64,000 bases of DNA from NCBI RefSeq assembly GCF_018613755.1, contig NZ_JAGGPP010000008.1, positions 310,001 to 374,000 of the forward strand. The letters are read 5' to 3'. Shown here piece by piece: positions 39,550 through 48,764 of this stretch. The notes under the pieces are model-generated. The model worked only from the letters and a program-made list of their open reading frames with translations. It made no database searches and was not told the origin of the DNA. Position 1 is the first letter of the stretch. Every line of letters starts with the position of its first letter. Source of the DNA: Arthrobacter sp. ISL-72. GTDB taxonomy: Bacteria > Actinomycetota > Actinomycetes > Actinomycetales > Micrococcaceae. Both the position numbers and the translations under genes were made by a program.

Positions 39550-41072
39550 GATTGCTTGCCCTCTTCTGTAGGTGCCGGGGTGCTTGAGGAATCCTGGGGC
39601 GGCTGGGCCGCGGATGGTTCGCTGACCGGCGCCGTTGCCCCCGCGGCTTCGGCCAGTACTGCTGAGACGGAGCCGGGCCGGTGCGAGACGACCCAGCCTT
39701 CGGAGTTGCGCTGCTTGGCCACCGAGATTGCCAGCGCGCCGGCCGGCACGTCCTGGCGGATGACCGCGCCGGCACCGCTGTAGGCGCCGTCGCCGACGTT
39801 CACCGGAGCAACGAAAACGGTGTTGGAACCGGTGCGGACGCCTGAGCCGATCACCGTGCGGTGCTTGTGCTCGCCGTCGTAGTTGGCGGTGATGTTGCCG
39901 CAGCCGATGTTGGTGTCCTCGCCGATCTCCGCGTCCCCGGCGTAGCCGAGGTGCGACAGCTTGGAACCGCGGCCGATCGTGACGTTCTTCGTCTCGTAGA
40001 AGGCGCCGATCTTGCCGGTCTCCCCCAGCACGGTGCCGGGGCGGAGGTAGGTAAACGGCCCCACGCTTGCGTGCGCGCCGATCGTGGAACCGGAACCGTG
40101 CGTCCTGGTCACTTTGGCGCCCTCGCCGATGACGACGTCGGTCAGCGTGGTGTCAGGGCCGACGACGGCGTCCCTCGCCACTGTCGTGGCGCCGTGCAGT
40201 TGGGTGTTGGGCAGGACGCGGACATCTTCTGCCAGCTTCACGGTGGAGTCGATCCACGTGGTGGCCGGATCCACCACGGTGACGCCGGCGCGCATCCACG
40301 CTTCGACGGTGCGGCGGTTGTGCTCCGCGCCCAGGGCCGAGAGTTGCACCCGGTCGTTGGCGCCCTCCACCTGCCAGCGGTCGGTGGTGACCACGGCGGC
40401 CACCCGTCCGCCGGCAGAGCGGGCCAGCCCCAGGACGTCGGTCAGGTACATCTCGCCCTGCGCGTTATCGGTGGTGACGTGCACCAGGGCGTCCCGGAGG
40501 ACGGCTGCGTCGAACGCGTAGATTCCTGAGTTGATCTCCCGGATTTCACGCTCGGCGTCGGTGGCGTCCTTGTGCTCGCGGATCCCCGTGATGGTGCCGT
40601 CTTCGGCGCGGAGGATGCGGCCATAGCCGGCGGCGTTGTCGAGGACCGCGGTCAGGACGGTGACGGCGTTGCGTTCGTGTTCATGGATCAGCACCAGCTC
40701 GGCGAGCAGCTCAGCGGAAAGCAACGGCACGTCGCCGTAGGTGACCACAACCGTCCCGCTGAGCGGACCCCCGGCGTCGAGCGCTTCCAGGGCCACCTGC
40801 ACGGCGCGGCCAGTACCGGGGATTTCGTCCTGGTCCACGATCAGCGCCGCGGGGTCGAGCCCCGAGACGTGCGCCGCCACCAGGTCGCGTTCGTGCCGGA
40901 CAACAAGGGCCAACTGTTTGGGGTCGATGGTCCGGGCGGCGCGCAGGGCGTGGCCCACCAGCGACAGTCCACCAATTTCGTGAAGGATCTTGGGGGTGCG
41001 CGACTTCATCCGCGTACCTGCACCTGCAGCTAGGACGATGACGGCGGCCGGGCCGGTTGTCTCGGGACTCAC
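39546..41072 (-). CDS. glmU: Bifunctional N-acetylglucosamine-1-P uridylyltransferase / glucosamine-1-P acetyltransferase
   Basis: 508 aa. N-terminal nucleotidyltransferase loop LAAGAGTRMKSRTPK, then GDVPLL; the C-terminal half is a left-handed beta helix (hexapeptide repeats) with AFYETKNV and NITANYDGEHKH for acetyl transfer. It makes UDP-GlcNAc for peptidoglycan and other amino-sugar glycans, so it also feeds any GlcNAc polymer made by the GT2 enzyme upstream. The last 45 residues are a disordered Pro/Ala/Ser tail, usual in actinobacteria. Confidence 0.97.
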   Translation of the reverse strand: MSPETTGPAAVIVLAAGAGTRMKSRTPKILHEIGGLSLVGHALRAARTIDPKQLALVVRHERDLVAAHVSGLDPAALIVDQDEIPGTGRAVQVALEALDAGGPLSGTVVVTYGDVPLLSAELLAELVLIHEHERNAVTVLTAVLDNAAGYGRILRAEDGTITGIREHKDATDAEREIREINSGIYAFDAAVLRDALVHVTTDNAQGEMYLTDVLGLARSAGGRVAAVVTTDRWQVEGANDRVQLSALGAEHNRRTVEAWMRAGVTVVDPATTWIDSTVKLAEDVRVLPNTQLHGATTVARDAVVGPDTTLTDVVIGEGAKVTRTHGSGSTIGAHASVGPFTYLRPGTVLGETGKIGAFYETKNVTIGRGSKLSHLGYAGDAEIGEDTNIGCGNITANYDGEHKHRTVIGSGVRTGSNTVFVAPVNVGDGAYSGAGAVIRQDVPAGALAISVAKQRNSEGWVVSHRPGSVSAVLAEAAGATAPVSEPSAAQPPQDSSSTPAPTEEGKQS

Positions 41073-41182
41073 GTACAGGCTCTCCTTGCTTGGTGGATCT
41101 CAGCTGGGTGAATCTCAGTTGCGCGCACTGTCACACCTTTGCCCGACCGTTCCGGGTGTGCAAGACCCGGCTACAGCGGCAG

Positions 41183-41254
41183 TTCCGCCCATAGGATTCG
41201 AACCTATACTCCACGGCTCCAAAGGCCGGGGTGCTGCCATTACACCAGAGCGGA
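41183..41254 (-). tRNA. tRNA-Gln (anticodon TTG)
   Basis: Minus-strand cloverleaf of 72 nt. The acceptor arms TCCGCTC and GGGCGGA pair (one T-G), the anticodon loop is CTTTGGA with T33 and anticodon TTG, and the T arm has GGTTCGAATCC. CCA is not encoded. It lies 111 bp upstream of glmU on the same strand. Confidence 0.93.
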
Positions 41255-41358
41255 CCGTGCCCGGGCCGTAGCCCCGGCGGCACGAGAACCAATTCTGCCA
41301 CGAAGGTCGGCGCTCTTGCGACTCGGGGCCCTGCTTGCCATTAAGGCATGATGGGACG

Positions 41359-42045
41359 GTGAGCAAGATCAACGGTGCACCCGACGGTGCCGGAAACCAT
41401 CCAGGCAGGCCCGTCCGGGCGGCCGGATACGTGCCCCGCCACCGCATGACCGGGGCGCAGCGACGCTCACAGCTGGTTGAAATCGGACGCGGGCTCTTCG
41501 CCATCCGGGGCCTGGACGGCACCACCATCGAGGAGATTGCCGCCGCGGCCGGAGTCTCCAAGCCCGTGATCTACGAACACTTCGGGTCCAAGGAGGGGCT
41601 CTACACCCAGGTGGTGGAGTACGAGTTCCGGATCCTGCTGGCAGCCATCAACGAGGCCCTCATGGATGGAGCCAAACCACGCGTCCAGGTGGAACGGGCA
41701 GCCCTGGCGCTGTTGACGTACATCGAGGACCGCACCGACGGCTTCAGGATCCTGATGCGCGACGCCCCGCCCTCGCAGCCCGAAGGCGCCTTCTCCACCC
41801 TGCTCTCCCACATCACGGCACGCGTGGAGCACATTCTGTCCGACGAGTTCGCCCGCCGCGGCTTCAGCGCGGCCGACGGAGCGATGTACGCGCAGATGCT
41901 GGTGGGCATGGTGGCGATGACCGGCCAGTGGTGGCAGGACAGCCGCACCCCGGACAAGCGTGCAGTGGCCGCCCACCTGGTAAACCTCGCCTGGAACGGC
42001 CTCACCGGTCTGCAAAAAGAACCCGAACTCCGCACGGACGGCTGA
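41359..42045 (+). CDS. TetR-family transcriptional regulator
   Basis: About 228 aa from GTG 41359 (MSKINGAPDGAG); TTG 41335 is a longer option. N-terminal helix-turn-helix: RSQLVEIGRGLFAIRGLDGT, IEEIAAAAGVSKPVIYEHFG SKEGLY pattern of TetR proteins, with a long disordered lead of about 30 residues. The C-terminal ligand domain is helical and contains MLVGMVAMTGQWWQD. Genes with this arrangement next to glmU are common in the group; the effector and target are unknown. It diverges from the tRNA-glmU unit. Confidence 0.88.
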   Translation: MSKINGAPDGAGNHPGRPVRAAGYVPRHRMTGAQRRSQLVEIGRGLFAIRGLDGTTIEEIAAAAGVSKPVIYEHFGSKEGLYTQVVEYEFRILLAAINEALMDGAKPRVQVERAALALLTYIEDRTDGFRILMRDAPPSQPEGAFSTLLSHITARVEHILSDEFARRGFSAADGAMYAQMLVGMVAMTGQWWQDSRTPDKRAVAAHLVNLAWNGLTGLQKEPELRTDG

Positions 42046-42304
42046 TCCTCTCCCCTGCCCCGCCTCACCGGCGCTGTGGCCCGTGCCCACCTCCGCGGTG
42101 CAATGGCCCTCGGGGATGCCTACTGTTCCACGCGATAAAGTGACTCTCCTCGCCGGAGGCGGTCCTTCGGAAAGGAGCGCATCGCGACGCGTCAGGGCAT
42201 GGAGGTCGCCCCGCGACCGGAATGACCTCTACGCGGTGTGTCTAAGCGACGGCGAAGGGCCGGCTCCGGCACCCAACCCAGCACCCCGGCACGCTCTGTG
42301 GAAG

Positions 42305-44131
42305 TTACTCGCCGAGGACTTCGAGGGCCTCGAGCCATTCGAGTTCGAGGGCTTCGCGTTCTCCTGCGAGGTCCTTGAGCTTCTTGTTCTGCCCGGCGAG
42401 GGCGTCGAAGTCCGAGTCTGCGGTGCTTTTCACCATCTGGTCGTGCAGCTTCTTCTCCTGCTGTTCGAGCTTGCCCAGCTGGCGCTCGATCCGGTTCTTG
42501 GCCTTCCGGGCGTCCCGCTTTTCCGCTTCCGAGGGTCCCGCAACGGCCGGTGCGGAGCTGCCGCTGGCGCCGGTGACGGGATTGCCGCCGCCGGTGATGG
42601 TGGAACCGGCCAGGGTGCCTTCGCGCAGTTCGAGGTACTGGTCCACGCCGCGGGGCAGGGCGCGGATCTTGCCGTCGCCCAGCAGCGCCATCTGGTGGTC
42701 CGTGACGCGCTCCAGCAGGTAGCGGTCGTGGCTGACCACAACGAGGGTGCCCGGCCAGCCGTCCAGGACGTCTTCGACGGCGGCCAGGGTGTCCGTGTCG
42801 AGGTCGTTGGTGGGTTCATCGAGCATGAGCACGTTCGGCTCGCCCACGAGGAGGCGCAGGAGCTGGAGCCGGCGGCGTTCGCCACCTGAGAGGTCCTTGA
42901 CCGGGGTCCACTGCTTCTCGTTGGTGAAGCCAAGCTGTTCCACGAGCTGGCCGGCGCTGAATTCCTTGCCGCCAACGTTGAAGGACCGCTTTTCGCGCTC
43001 GATCACTTCGATGACGCGCAGGTCCGACACGTCGTCGAGCTCCTTGACCTCCTGGGTCAGCACGGCGGTGACAACCGTTTTGCCGCGCTTGAGTTTGCCG
43101 GAGGTGGGCTGGATTTCGCCGTTGAGGAGCTTCAGCAGGGTGGTCTTGCCGGCGCCGTTGACGCCGACCAGCCCCAGCCGCTCCCCCGGTGCGAGGCGGA
43201 GGGTGATGTTGTCGAAAAGCTTCTGCCCGGCGTCGCCGCCCAGGAAGTCCAGCGAAACGTGCTCAAGGTCGAGCACATCCTTGCCGAGGCGCGCCGTGGC
43301 CATCTTGCTCAGTGCCATCGAGTCGCGCGGCTCCGGGACGTCGGCGATCAGGGCATTGGCTGCCTCGATGCGGAACTTGGGCTTTGCAGTGCGGGCGGGG
43401 GCGCCGCGGCGCAGCCAGGCGAGTTCCTTCTTGACGAGCTGCTGGCGCTTGCCTTCCATCACCGACGCCGAGCGGTCACGTTCGGCACGGGCCAGGACGT
43501 AGGCCGCGTAGCCGCCTTCGAACGGGTCCATGATCCCGTCGTGGATTTCCCAGGTCTTGTTGCAGACTTCATCGAGGAACCAGCGGTCGTGGGTGACCAC
43601 CAGGAACGCGCCCTGGTTGGCCCGCCAGCGGGTCTTCAGGTGGCGGGACAGCCAGGCCACACCCTCGACGTCGAGGTGGTTGGTGGGCTCATCGAGCATG
43701 ATCACGTCATGGTCTTCGATCAGAAGCTTCGCCAGGGCCACGCGCCGTTTCTGGCCGCCGGAGAGTGCGTGCACGTTGGCGTGCCAGTCGACGTCGGACA
43801 CCAGTCCGCTCATGACCTCGCGGATCTGCGGGTTGCGGGCCCACTCGTAGTCCGCCTGGTCACCGACGATGGCGGCGCCGACCGTCAGGTCGCCGTCGAG
43901 CACGTCGCTCTGGTCCAGGTACCCGATGTTGACTTCGCTGCGCTTGGTCACGCGCCCCGAATCGGGGGTGGAGCGCATCGCCAGCAGGCGCATGAGCGTG
44001 GACTTGCCGTCGCCGTTGCGGCCCACCATGCCGATCCGGTCACCCTCTTCAAGGCCGAGGGTAACGCCGTCGAGGACGGTGCGGGTTGCATACGAGACCG
44101 TGAGGTTCTCGCCGCCGAGCAGGTGGGCCAC
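42305..44131 (-). CDS. ABC-F family ATPase (ribosome-associated, Uup-like)
   Basis: 608 aa with two ABC cassettes and no membrane segment. First: GRNGDGKSTLMRLL, signature LSGGQKRRVALAK, IMLDEPTNHLD. Second: GVNGAGKTTLLKLL, LSGGERRRLQLLR, LMLDEPTNDLD. Between them is the P-site tRNA-interaction-type linker, and the C-terminal 80 residues form a charged coiled coil as in Uup. ABC-F proteins act at the ribosome on stalled or structured translation; some give antibiotic resistance, but nothing here points to that. It lies 28 bp after ispE and is likely co-transcribed. Confidence 0.92.
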   Translation of the reverse strand: MAHLLGGENLTVSYATRTVLDGVTLGLEEGDRIGMVGRNGDGKSTLMRLLAMRSTPDSGRVTKRSEVNIGYLDQSDVLDGDLTVGAAIVGDQADYEWARNPQIREVMSGLVSDVDWHANVHALSGGQKRRVALAKLLIEDHDVIMLDEPTNHLDVEGVAWLSRHLKTRWRANQGAFLVVTHDRWFLDEVCNKTWEIHDGIMDPFEGGYAAYVLARAERDRSASVMEGKRQQLVKKELAWLRRGAPARTAKPKFRIEAANALIADVPEPRDSMALSKMATARLGKDVLDLEHVSLDFLGGDAGQKLFDNITLRLAPGERLGLVGVNGAGKTTLLKLLNGEIQPTSGKLKRGKTVVTAVLTQEVKELDDVSDLRVIEVIEREKRSFNVGGKEFSAGQLVEQLGFTNEKQWTPVKDLSGGERRRLQLLRLLVGEPNVLMLDEPTNDLDTDTLAAVEDVLDGWPGTLVVVSHDRYLLERVTDHQMALLGDGKIRALPRGVDQYLELREGTLAGSTITGGGNPVTGASGSSAPAVAGPSEAEKRDARKAKNRIERQLGKLEQQEKKLHDQMVKSTADSDFDALAGQNKKLKDLAGEREALELEWLEALEVLGE

Positions 44132-44159
44132 TGGGAACTGCTTTCTTCGGTGAAATGAC

Positions 44160-45122
44160 TTAAAGGAGCGTATCGGAGATGATGCGCGCCCCGTGCACCG
44201 GGCCGTGGACGGCCAGTGCGTTCAGGCCATGATGGGCCAGGTCTTCCGCCAGCCCGGCCGCTGCTGCGGGACTGTGCGTAAGTAGGGCAACCGTGGGGCC
44301 CGAGCCTGAAACCAGACCCGCGATGGCTCCGCACGATTCACCAAGTCCAAGGGTATCCCGGAGCCCCGGCGCCAGCTCAATGGAGGCGCGCTGGAGGTCG
44401 TTCACCAGGACGCGGCTCAAGGCGTCCGCGTCCCCGCTGCGCAAGGCCTGCAGGATCTTCGGATCCACTGCGGAAGGCTCCTGCACGGCCACTCCTTCGC
44501 CGAGGCGGAGCCGGTCCAGCTTCCGGAAGACCTCCGGTGTGGAGAGCCCGTAGTCGGCCGTAACCAGGACCCAGTCCATTTGCGCCTTGGCCAGGGCAGG
44601 GGACAGATCATCGCCCACTCCAAGCCCGACGGCGGTTCCGCCCAGAAGGGAAAAGGGGACGTCGGCACCGAGCTCAGCGGCCAGGTGGGCCAGTTCGTCG
44701 CGGGACAGCCCGCTGTTCCACAGGGCGTCGCAGGCGACCAGCGTTGCCGCGGCGTCGGCAGAGCCGCCGCCCATGCCGCCGGCCACGGGAACGCGCTTGG
44801 TGATCTCAAGATGAACGCCTGTGGAGTGCTCTGAGACGTCGGCCATGATGGCGGCGGCCCTGTAGGCGAGGTTACGTTCATCCAGCGGAATATCCACGTC
44901 ATCCAGGTCCAGCGTGCTGGCAGGGCTGATGCTGACGGTAATGCCGCCATCGGCAGTGCTGGTGGCGGCCACTTCCTCGTAGAGGGACACGGCCAGGTAG
45001 ACACTGGCCACGGAATGGTAGCCGTCCTCACGCAGCGGGCCCACATCCAGCGAGACGTTGATTTTGCCGGGAGCCTTGACCCGGACAGTCCTCGCGGCAA
45101 AGCGCCCTCTCACTGCGTTCAT
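44160..45122 (-). CDS. ispE: 4-diphosphocytidyl-2-C-methyl-D-erythritol kinase
   Basis: 320 aa GHMP kinase. N-terminal VKAPGKINVSLDVGPLREDG with the catalytic Lys/Asp region, the ATP loop PVAGGMGGGSADAAA, and the C-terminal SGSGPTV block. It phosphorylates CDP-ME in the MEP isoprenoid pathway, which supplies undecaprenyl phosphate for envelope glycans. Order rsmA-ispE-abcF matches the common actinobacterial cluster. Confidence 0.95.
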   Translation of the reverse strand: MNAVRGRFAARTVRVKAPGKINVSLDVGPLREDGYHSVASVYLAVSLYEEVAATSTADGGITVSISPASTLDLDDVDIPLDERNLAYRAAAIMADVSEHSTGVHLEITKRVPVAGGMGGGSADAAATLVACDALWNSGLSRDELAHLAAELGADVPFSLLGGTAVGLGVGDDLSPALAKAQMDWVLVTADYGLSTPEVFRKLDRLRLGEGVAVQEPSAVDPKILQALRSGDADALSRVLVNDLQRASIELAPGLRDTLGLGESCGAIAGLVSGSGPTVALLTHSPAAAAGLAEDLAHHGLNALAVHGPVHGARIISDTLL

Positions 45123-45204
45123 GAGTCCAAGCTATGGCATGGCAGTGTCCGGCTCCAAGCATGCAGCCAGGCGGGGACCCGCAGTGCGGCAGCCGCGTCC
45201 GCTT

Positions 45205-46092
45205 TCAATCCTGCGCTGACTCTCGGGCTTCAGCAATCCGTGCAAACGCTGCGATATCGATCACTTCGCCACGTGCGGTGGGATCCACGCCGGCCGCCAG
45301 GAGGCAGCGTTCGGCTTCCGCCGCGCTTCCGGCCCATCCCGCCAGGGCGGCGCGCAGGGTCTTGCGGCGCTGGGCGAAGGCGGCATCGACGACGGCGAAG
45401 ACCTGTTCGCGCGCGGCCGAAGTCACCGGCGGCTCATGGCGGGTGAAGGCCACCAGTCCCGAGTGGATCTTGGGCGCCGGCCAGAAAACATTCATGCCGA
45501 TCACGCCGGCCTTGCGCATGCTGCTGTACCAGGCGGCCTTCACCGACGGCACGCCGTAGGTCTTGGAGCCGGGGCCGGCAGCAAGCCGGTCCGCCACCTC
45601 GTCCTGGACCATCACCAGTCCGTGCCGCAGGCTGGGAAAGTGCTGCAGGAGGTGCAGCACCACCGGGACCGCCACGTTGTAGGGGAGGTTCGCCACGAGC
45701 GCCGTGGGCTCCACCGGAAGCTCGGTCACTTTCATGGCGTCCGCCAGCACCAGATGGAAGTCTTTGGCTGCGTCCGGCCGCCACTGCTGCACCGTGCCGG
45801 GCAGCTTGGCGGCAAGGACGGGGTCGATCTCGACGGCGACAACCGACTTCGCGGCGTCCAGCAGTCCCAGGGTGAGCGATCCGAGCCCGGGGCCGACCTC
45901 CAGGACAGTCTCGTCAGAGTGGATGTCAGCTGCGGCCACGATCCGGCGGATGGTGTTTCCGTCGATGACGAAGTTCTGGCCCAGGGTCTTCGTGGGGCGG
46001 ACTCCGATTTCCTCGGCGAGCCGGCGGACATCGGAAGCGCCCAGGAGCGGTGCGGGCGCAGTGCCGGAGACGGCGGGGGTCGGTTCAGTCAC
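45205..46092 (-). CDS. rsmA: 16S rRNA (adenine1518/1519-N6)-dimethyltransferase
   Basis: 295 aa (KsgA). [18 protein letters not shown] motif [15 protein letters not shown], and [13 protein letters not shown] (catalytic NLPY) are present; the C-terminal rRNA-binding helices follow (RRKTLRAAL). It dimethylates two adenines near the 3' end of 16S rRNA. It stands 82 bp before ispE. Confidence 0.96.
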   Translation of the reverse strand: MTEPTPAVSGTAPAPLLGASDVRRLAEEIGVRPTKTLGQNFVIDGNTIRRIVAAADIHSDETVLEVGPGLGSLTLGLLDAAKSVVAVEIDPVLAAKLPGTVQQWRPDAAKDFHLVLADAMKVTELPVEPTALVANLPYNVAVPVVLHLLQHFPSLRHGLVMVQDEVADRLAAGPGSKTYGVPSVKAAWYSSMRKAGVIGMNVFWPAPKIHSGLVAFTRHEPPVTSAAREQVFAVVDAAFAQRRKTLRAALAGWAGSAAEAERCLLAAGVDPTARGEVIDIAAFARIAEARESAQD

Positions 46093-46161
46093 CTAGGTAT
46101 CCTATCCCGTAGGCCTGCGCCGGCTTTGCCGCGCTGCCGGCGACACGAAGGGCGGGGACGG

Positions 46162-46196
46162 CGAAGGCCGGATCCATTATCCGGATCCGGCCTTCG
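46162..46196 (-). terminator. Terminator after rpfB
   Basis: Perfect 14-bp stem CGAAGGCCGGATCC / GGATCCGGCCTTCG with a 7-nt loop, 17 bp after the rpfB stop and 70 bp before rsmA. Confidence 0.8.
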
Positions 46197-46213
46197 GCGT
46201 TGTGAAGTGGCTG

Positions 46214-47368
46214 TTAGCTGGATGCTGCCCAGCCGCAGCCCCAGGGCGACAGGCCGCGCTGCGCGTAGACGCGGTTGGCGATGTCGATCTGCTGGGCCTT
46301 GGTGGCCAGGCTGGCGTTGGGTGCGTAAGCACCGCCGCCGGCGCCGATCCAGGTCTGGATGTCGAACTGCAGTCCGCCGTAGTAGCCGTTTCCGGAGTTG
46401 ATGGACCAGTTGCCGGTGGATTCGCACTGCGCGATCTTGTCCCACATGGCTTCGTTCATCATGGCCGGAGCTGCTGCCCCGGTATTGGCGCCCGCCGCTT
46501 CGGCTGCAGGCTTTTCCTTGGTGCCGACCATGACCTTTTCGGTCACGGGCTGGACGGAAACGGTCTCGGAAACAAGGGTCCGGGAGGCTTCGCGGCCGTC
46601 AACCAGCACCAGCTTGAAGTTCTTGTCCACCTTGCCGGGAACACCGGCCTGGGTGACCTTCTTCTCGCCCACGAACAGGTCGCCGCTGTCGGAAGTCAGC
46701 GTCTCGAAGGGAACTTCCTCCGTGGTGGCTGCCGTTTTGGAGGAGTCGACCCGGGAGACCTTGATGGCCATGTCATTGACCACGTGGGCGTTGCGGGGCT
46801 GGGAGAGGCGGTCACCGGCGCCGAGGGTCACTCCCGCGTCCTTGAGGACATCGGAAACGGTCGCCGCGGTGGTGGTTGTCCTGGAAGCCTTGCCGTCAGC
46901 CAGGATGCTGACGGTTTTCGGCGTGGAGATGGCTACGTAGGAGCCTGAGACGGCCAGCTGCGCGTCTTTCGGCACGGAGAGCTCCGAGGCACTGGCAACG
47001 CCGAGCTCGGTGACCAGTCCTTCAACGTTGGCCGAGGTGGTGCTGATTGTCTTCTCAGCCCCGTCGAGGCTGATCTTCACGGCCTTGGCGAGGTTTACGT
47101 TGATGACCGAGCCATCCTCCACGCGGGCGTCTGCCGACGGGGATACCCGGTCTGCGTCCTGCAGCTCCACCTTGGCGCTCTTGACCACGTCGCCCACGGT
47201 CCCGCCGAAGGTCTGGACGGTGCTTACGTTGCCGTCCACGTTCAGGGTGACTGTCTTGTTGTTGCCTACGAAGGCCACGAGGCCCAGCACAAGTGCCGAG
47301 AGCACAACCAGCTGGGCGCCGACCTTGACGAAACTGAATTTACCGTCCGAAGTGAAGAACTTGACCAC
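46214..47368 (-). CDS. rpfB: Resuscitation-promoting factor RpfB-type transglycosylase
   Basis: 384 aa. N-terminal helix (FVKVGAQLVVLSALVLGLVAF), three DUF348 repeats (the first TVTLNVDGNVSTVQTFGGTV), a G5 domain (about 205-285), then the lysozyme-like Rpf domain: WDKIAQCESTGNWSINSGNG with the catalytic Glu, and YYGGLQFDIQTW. It cuts peptidoglycan outside the cell and helps exit from dormancy. Three DUF348 domains plus G5 is the RpfB layout. GTG start. A leader of about 200 nt with a strong hairpin precedes it. Confidence 0.95.
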   Translation of the reverse strand: MVKFFTSDGKFSFVKVGAQLVVLSALVLGLVAFVGNNKTVTLNVDGNVSTVQTFGGTVGDVVKSAKVELQDADRVSPSADARVEDGSVINVNLAKAVKISLDGAEKTISTTSANVEGLVTELGVASASELSVPKDAQLAVSGSYVAISTPKTVSILADGKASRTTTTAATVSDVLKDAGVTLGAGDRLSQPRNAHVVNDMAIKVSRVDSSKTAATTEEVPFETLTSDSGDLFVGEKKVTQAGVPGKVDKNFKLVLVDGREASRTLVSETVSVQPVTEKVMVGTKEKPAAEAAGANTGAAAPAMMNEAMWDKIAQCESTGNWSINSGNGYYGGLQFDIQTWIGAGGGAYAPNASLATKAQQIDIANRVYAQRGLSPWGCGWAASS

Positions 47369-47494
47369 GAATTGCCCGTAACTCTAGGACCATCCGGGCA
47401 CGGGGAAAAACACACACCACCCACCAGCGCAAACACCCTCAGGGCAACTCCGGACATGGTCCGGATGTTCGCAGCAGACGTGTGCGCCGCCAAA

Positions 47495-47539
47495 CTCAGC
47501 ACTGCATGGGCCCGCCGCGAGGACGGGCCCATAGCTGAG
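47495..47539 (-). promoter_or_regulatory. Large hairpin in the rpfB leader
   Basis: Nested stems CTCAGC / GCTGAG and ATGGGCCCG / CGGGCCCAT enclose a 9-nt loop. It lies 127 bp before the rpfB GTG and 126 bp after the tatD stop. A -10-like TAACTAT (about 47577) lies upstream, giving a leader of about 200 nt. The hairpin could be a tatD terminator or an rpfB leader element; no T-run is seen and no known riboswitch could be matched. Confidence 0.5.
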
Positions 47540-47664
47540 TGAAATTATCCGAAGGCCTTCCCCGACCCCGGCTAATAGTTATCCACTGTAACCGAAGCGT
47601 TATAAAGCAACCAAGATTCTTTGCATACCTGGTATTGCTGGGGGTTGCCTGAAGGCCGCTGTCC

Positions 47665-48552
47665 CTAGGCCCAGGATCCGTATGCCCGCACGGAATTTTC
47701 GGCAATTTGGGCGCAAAGGGCGGACAGTTCGCGGCTTGTCAATTCAGCCATGGTCCGGACGGTGTGCGGCATGAGGTAACTGGCGTTGGGGCGGCCGCGA
47801 TGGGGGTGCGGCGTCAGGAACGGGGCATCCGTTTCCACCAAAATCCGGGCCGGGTCGGCGATCGCGACGGCGGCCCGCAGGTTGGCCGCATTCTTGAACG
47901 TCACGGTACCTGCGAAGGACATGTACCAGCCTTCGTTGTTGCAGGTCCGGGCAAGCTCTTCGTCGCCGGAGAAGCAGTGGAACACCACCCGTTCCGGGGC
48001 GCCTTCTTCCCGCAGGACCTGGACGACGTCGTCATGGGCGTCGCGGTCGTGGATCTGCAACGTCAGGCCGAGACGCTTGGCAATGTCGATGTGGCGGCGG
48101 AACGAGTACCGCTGGTGCTTCAGCCCTTCCCCCTCCGTGCGGAAGAAGTCGAGGCCCGTTTCACCAATGGCGCGGATCCTCGGATGCGAGGCCAGGGCTT
48201 CGATTTCGGCGAGCGCGTCCTCCAGCTCGCCGCGCTTTGCATAGTCCGGTGCGTCGTTGGGGTGGATTGCAACGGCCCCCAGCAGCCGCCGGTCCAGTTG
48301 CACGGCCTGCACGGTGAACCTGGAGGACTCAAGGTCGCAGCCGACCTGCACGGCTCCCTGCACGCCCACCGACGCGGCTATGTCCAGGGCGGTGGACACA
48401 TCCACCGTTACGTCGTCGTTGGCGAAGTCCAGGTGCGTGTGGTTGTCCATGACCGGGACGGGCAGCGGCTCCGGCGCCGGCGGATAGCCGTGCCGGCCGG
48501 AGCCGTCGCTTCCGGGCGCGCGAAACGGGGCTGGCGTCAACGGGGTGTTCAT
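47665..48552 (-). CDS. tatD: TatD-family metal-dependent DNase/hydrolase
   Basis: 295 aa. Metal ligands: DNHTHLDF (HxH), IGETGLDFFR (Glu), LQIHDRDAHDD, VFHCFSGDEE and ILVETDAPFLTP (Asp). Members are 3'-5' exonucleases or deacylases of D-aminoacyl-tRNA type. Its place before rpfB and rsmA is conserved in actinobacteria, where metG often precedes it; metG is not in this window. Divergent from the moxR operon. Confidence 0.92.
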   Translation of the reverse strand: MNTPLTPAPFRAPGSDGSGRHGYPPAPEPLPVPVMDNHTHLDFANDDVTVDVSTALDIAASVGVQGAVQVGCDLESSRFTVQAVQLDRRLLGAVAIHPNDAPDYAKRGELEDALAEIEALASHPRIRAIGETGLDFFRTEGEGLKHQRYSFRRHIDIAKRLGLTLQIHDRDAHDDVVQVLREEGAPERVVFHCFSGDEELARTCNNEGWYMSFAGTVTFKNAANLRAAVAIADPARILVETDAPFLTPHPHRGRPNASYLMPHTVRTMAELTSRELSALCAQIAENSVRAYGSWA

Positions 48553-48764
48553 CCTCCTACCCTAGCCTCATGACTTGGCCTAAGGTCCAGTTCCCGATGC
48601 CGCCGGGCGCGGCTGCGGATGCCGTCGGGAATTCCTGGAACTCTCTGTCAGGTCCGGCAGTTGTGTTAGTAGTCTGGTAGGCATACGGGCGAACGCCCGA
48701 CGGCGGGCACCGGCGGTCCCATGCCGATGCGTGCCAGGCTTCACCCAGGGCTGAAAGGCTGCCG

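Noticed and set aside
41183..41254. tRNA-Gln as the attachment site of the accessory block
   Set aside because: It lies more than 4 kb outside the block with housekeeping genes between, no integrase is present, and I saw no repeat of its 3' end in the block.
47369..47664. c-di-AMP (ydaO) riboswitch before rpfB
   Set aside because: Considered because of Streptomyces rpfA, but the conserved ydaO blocks could not be recognised by eye.
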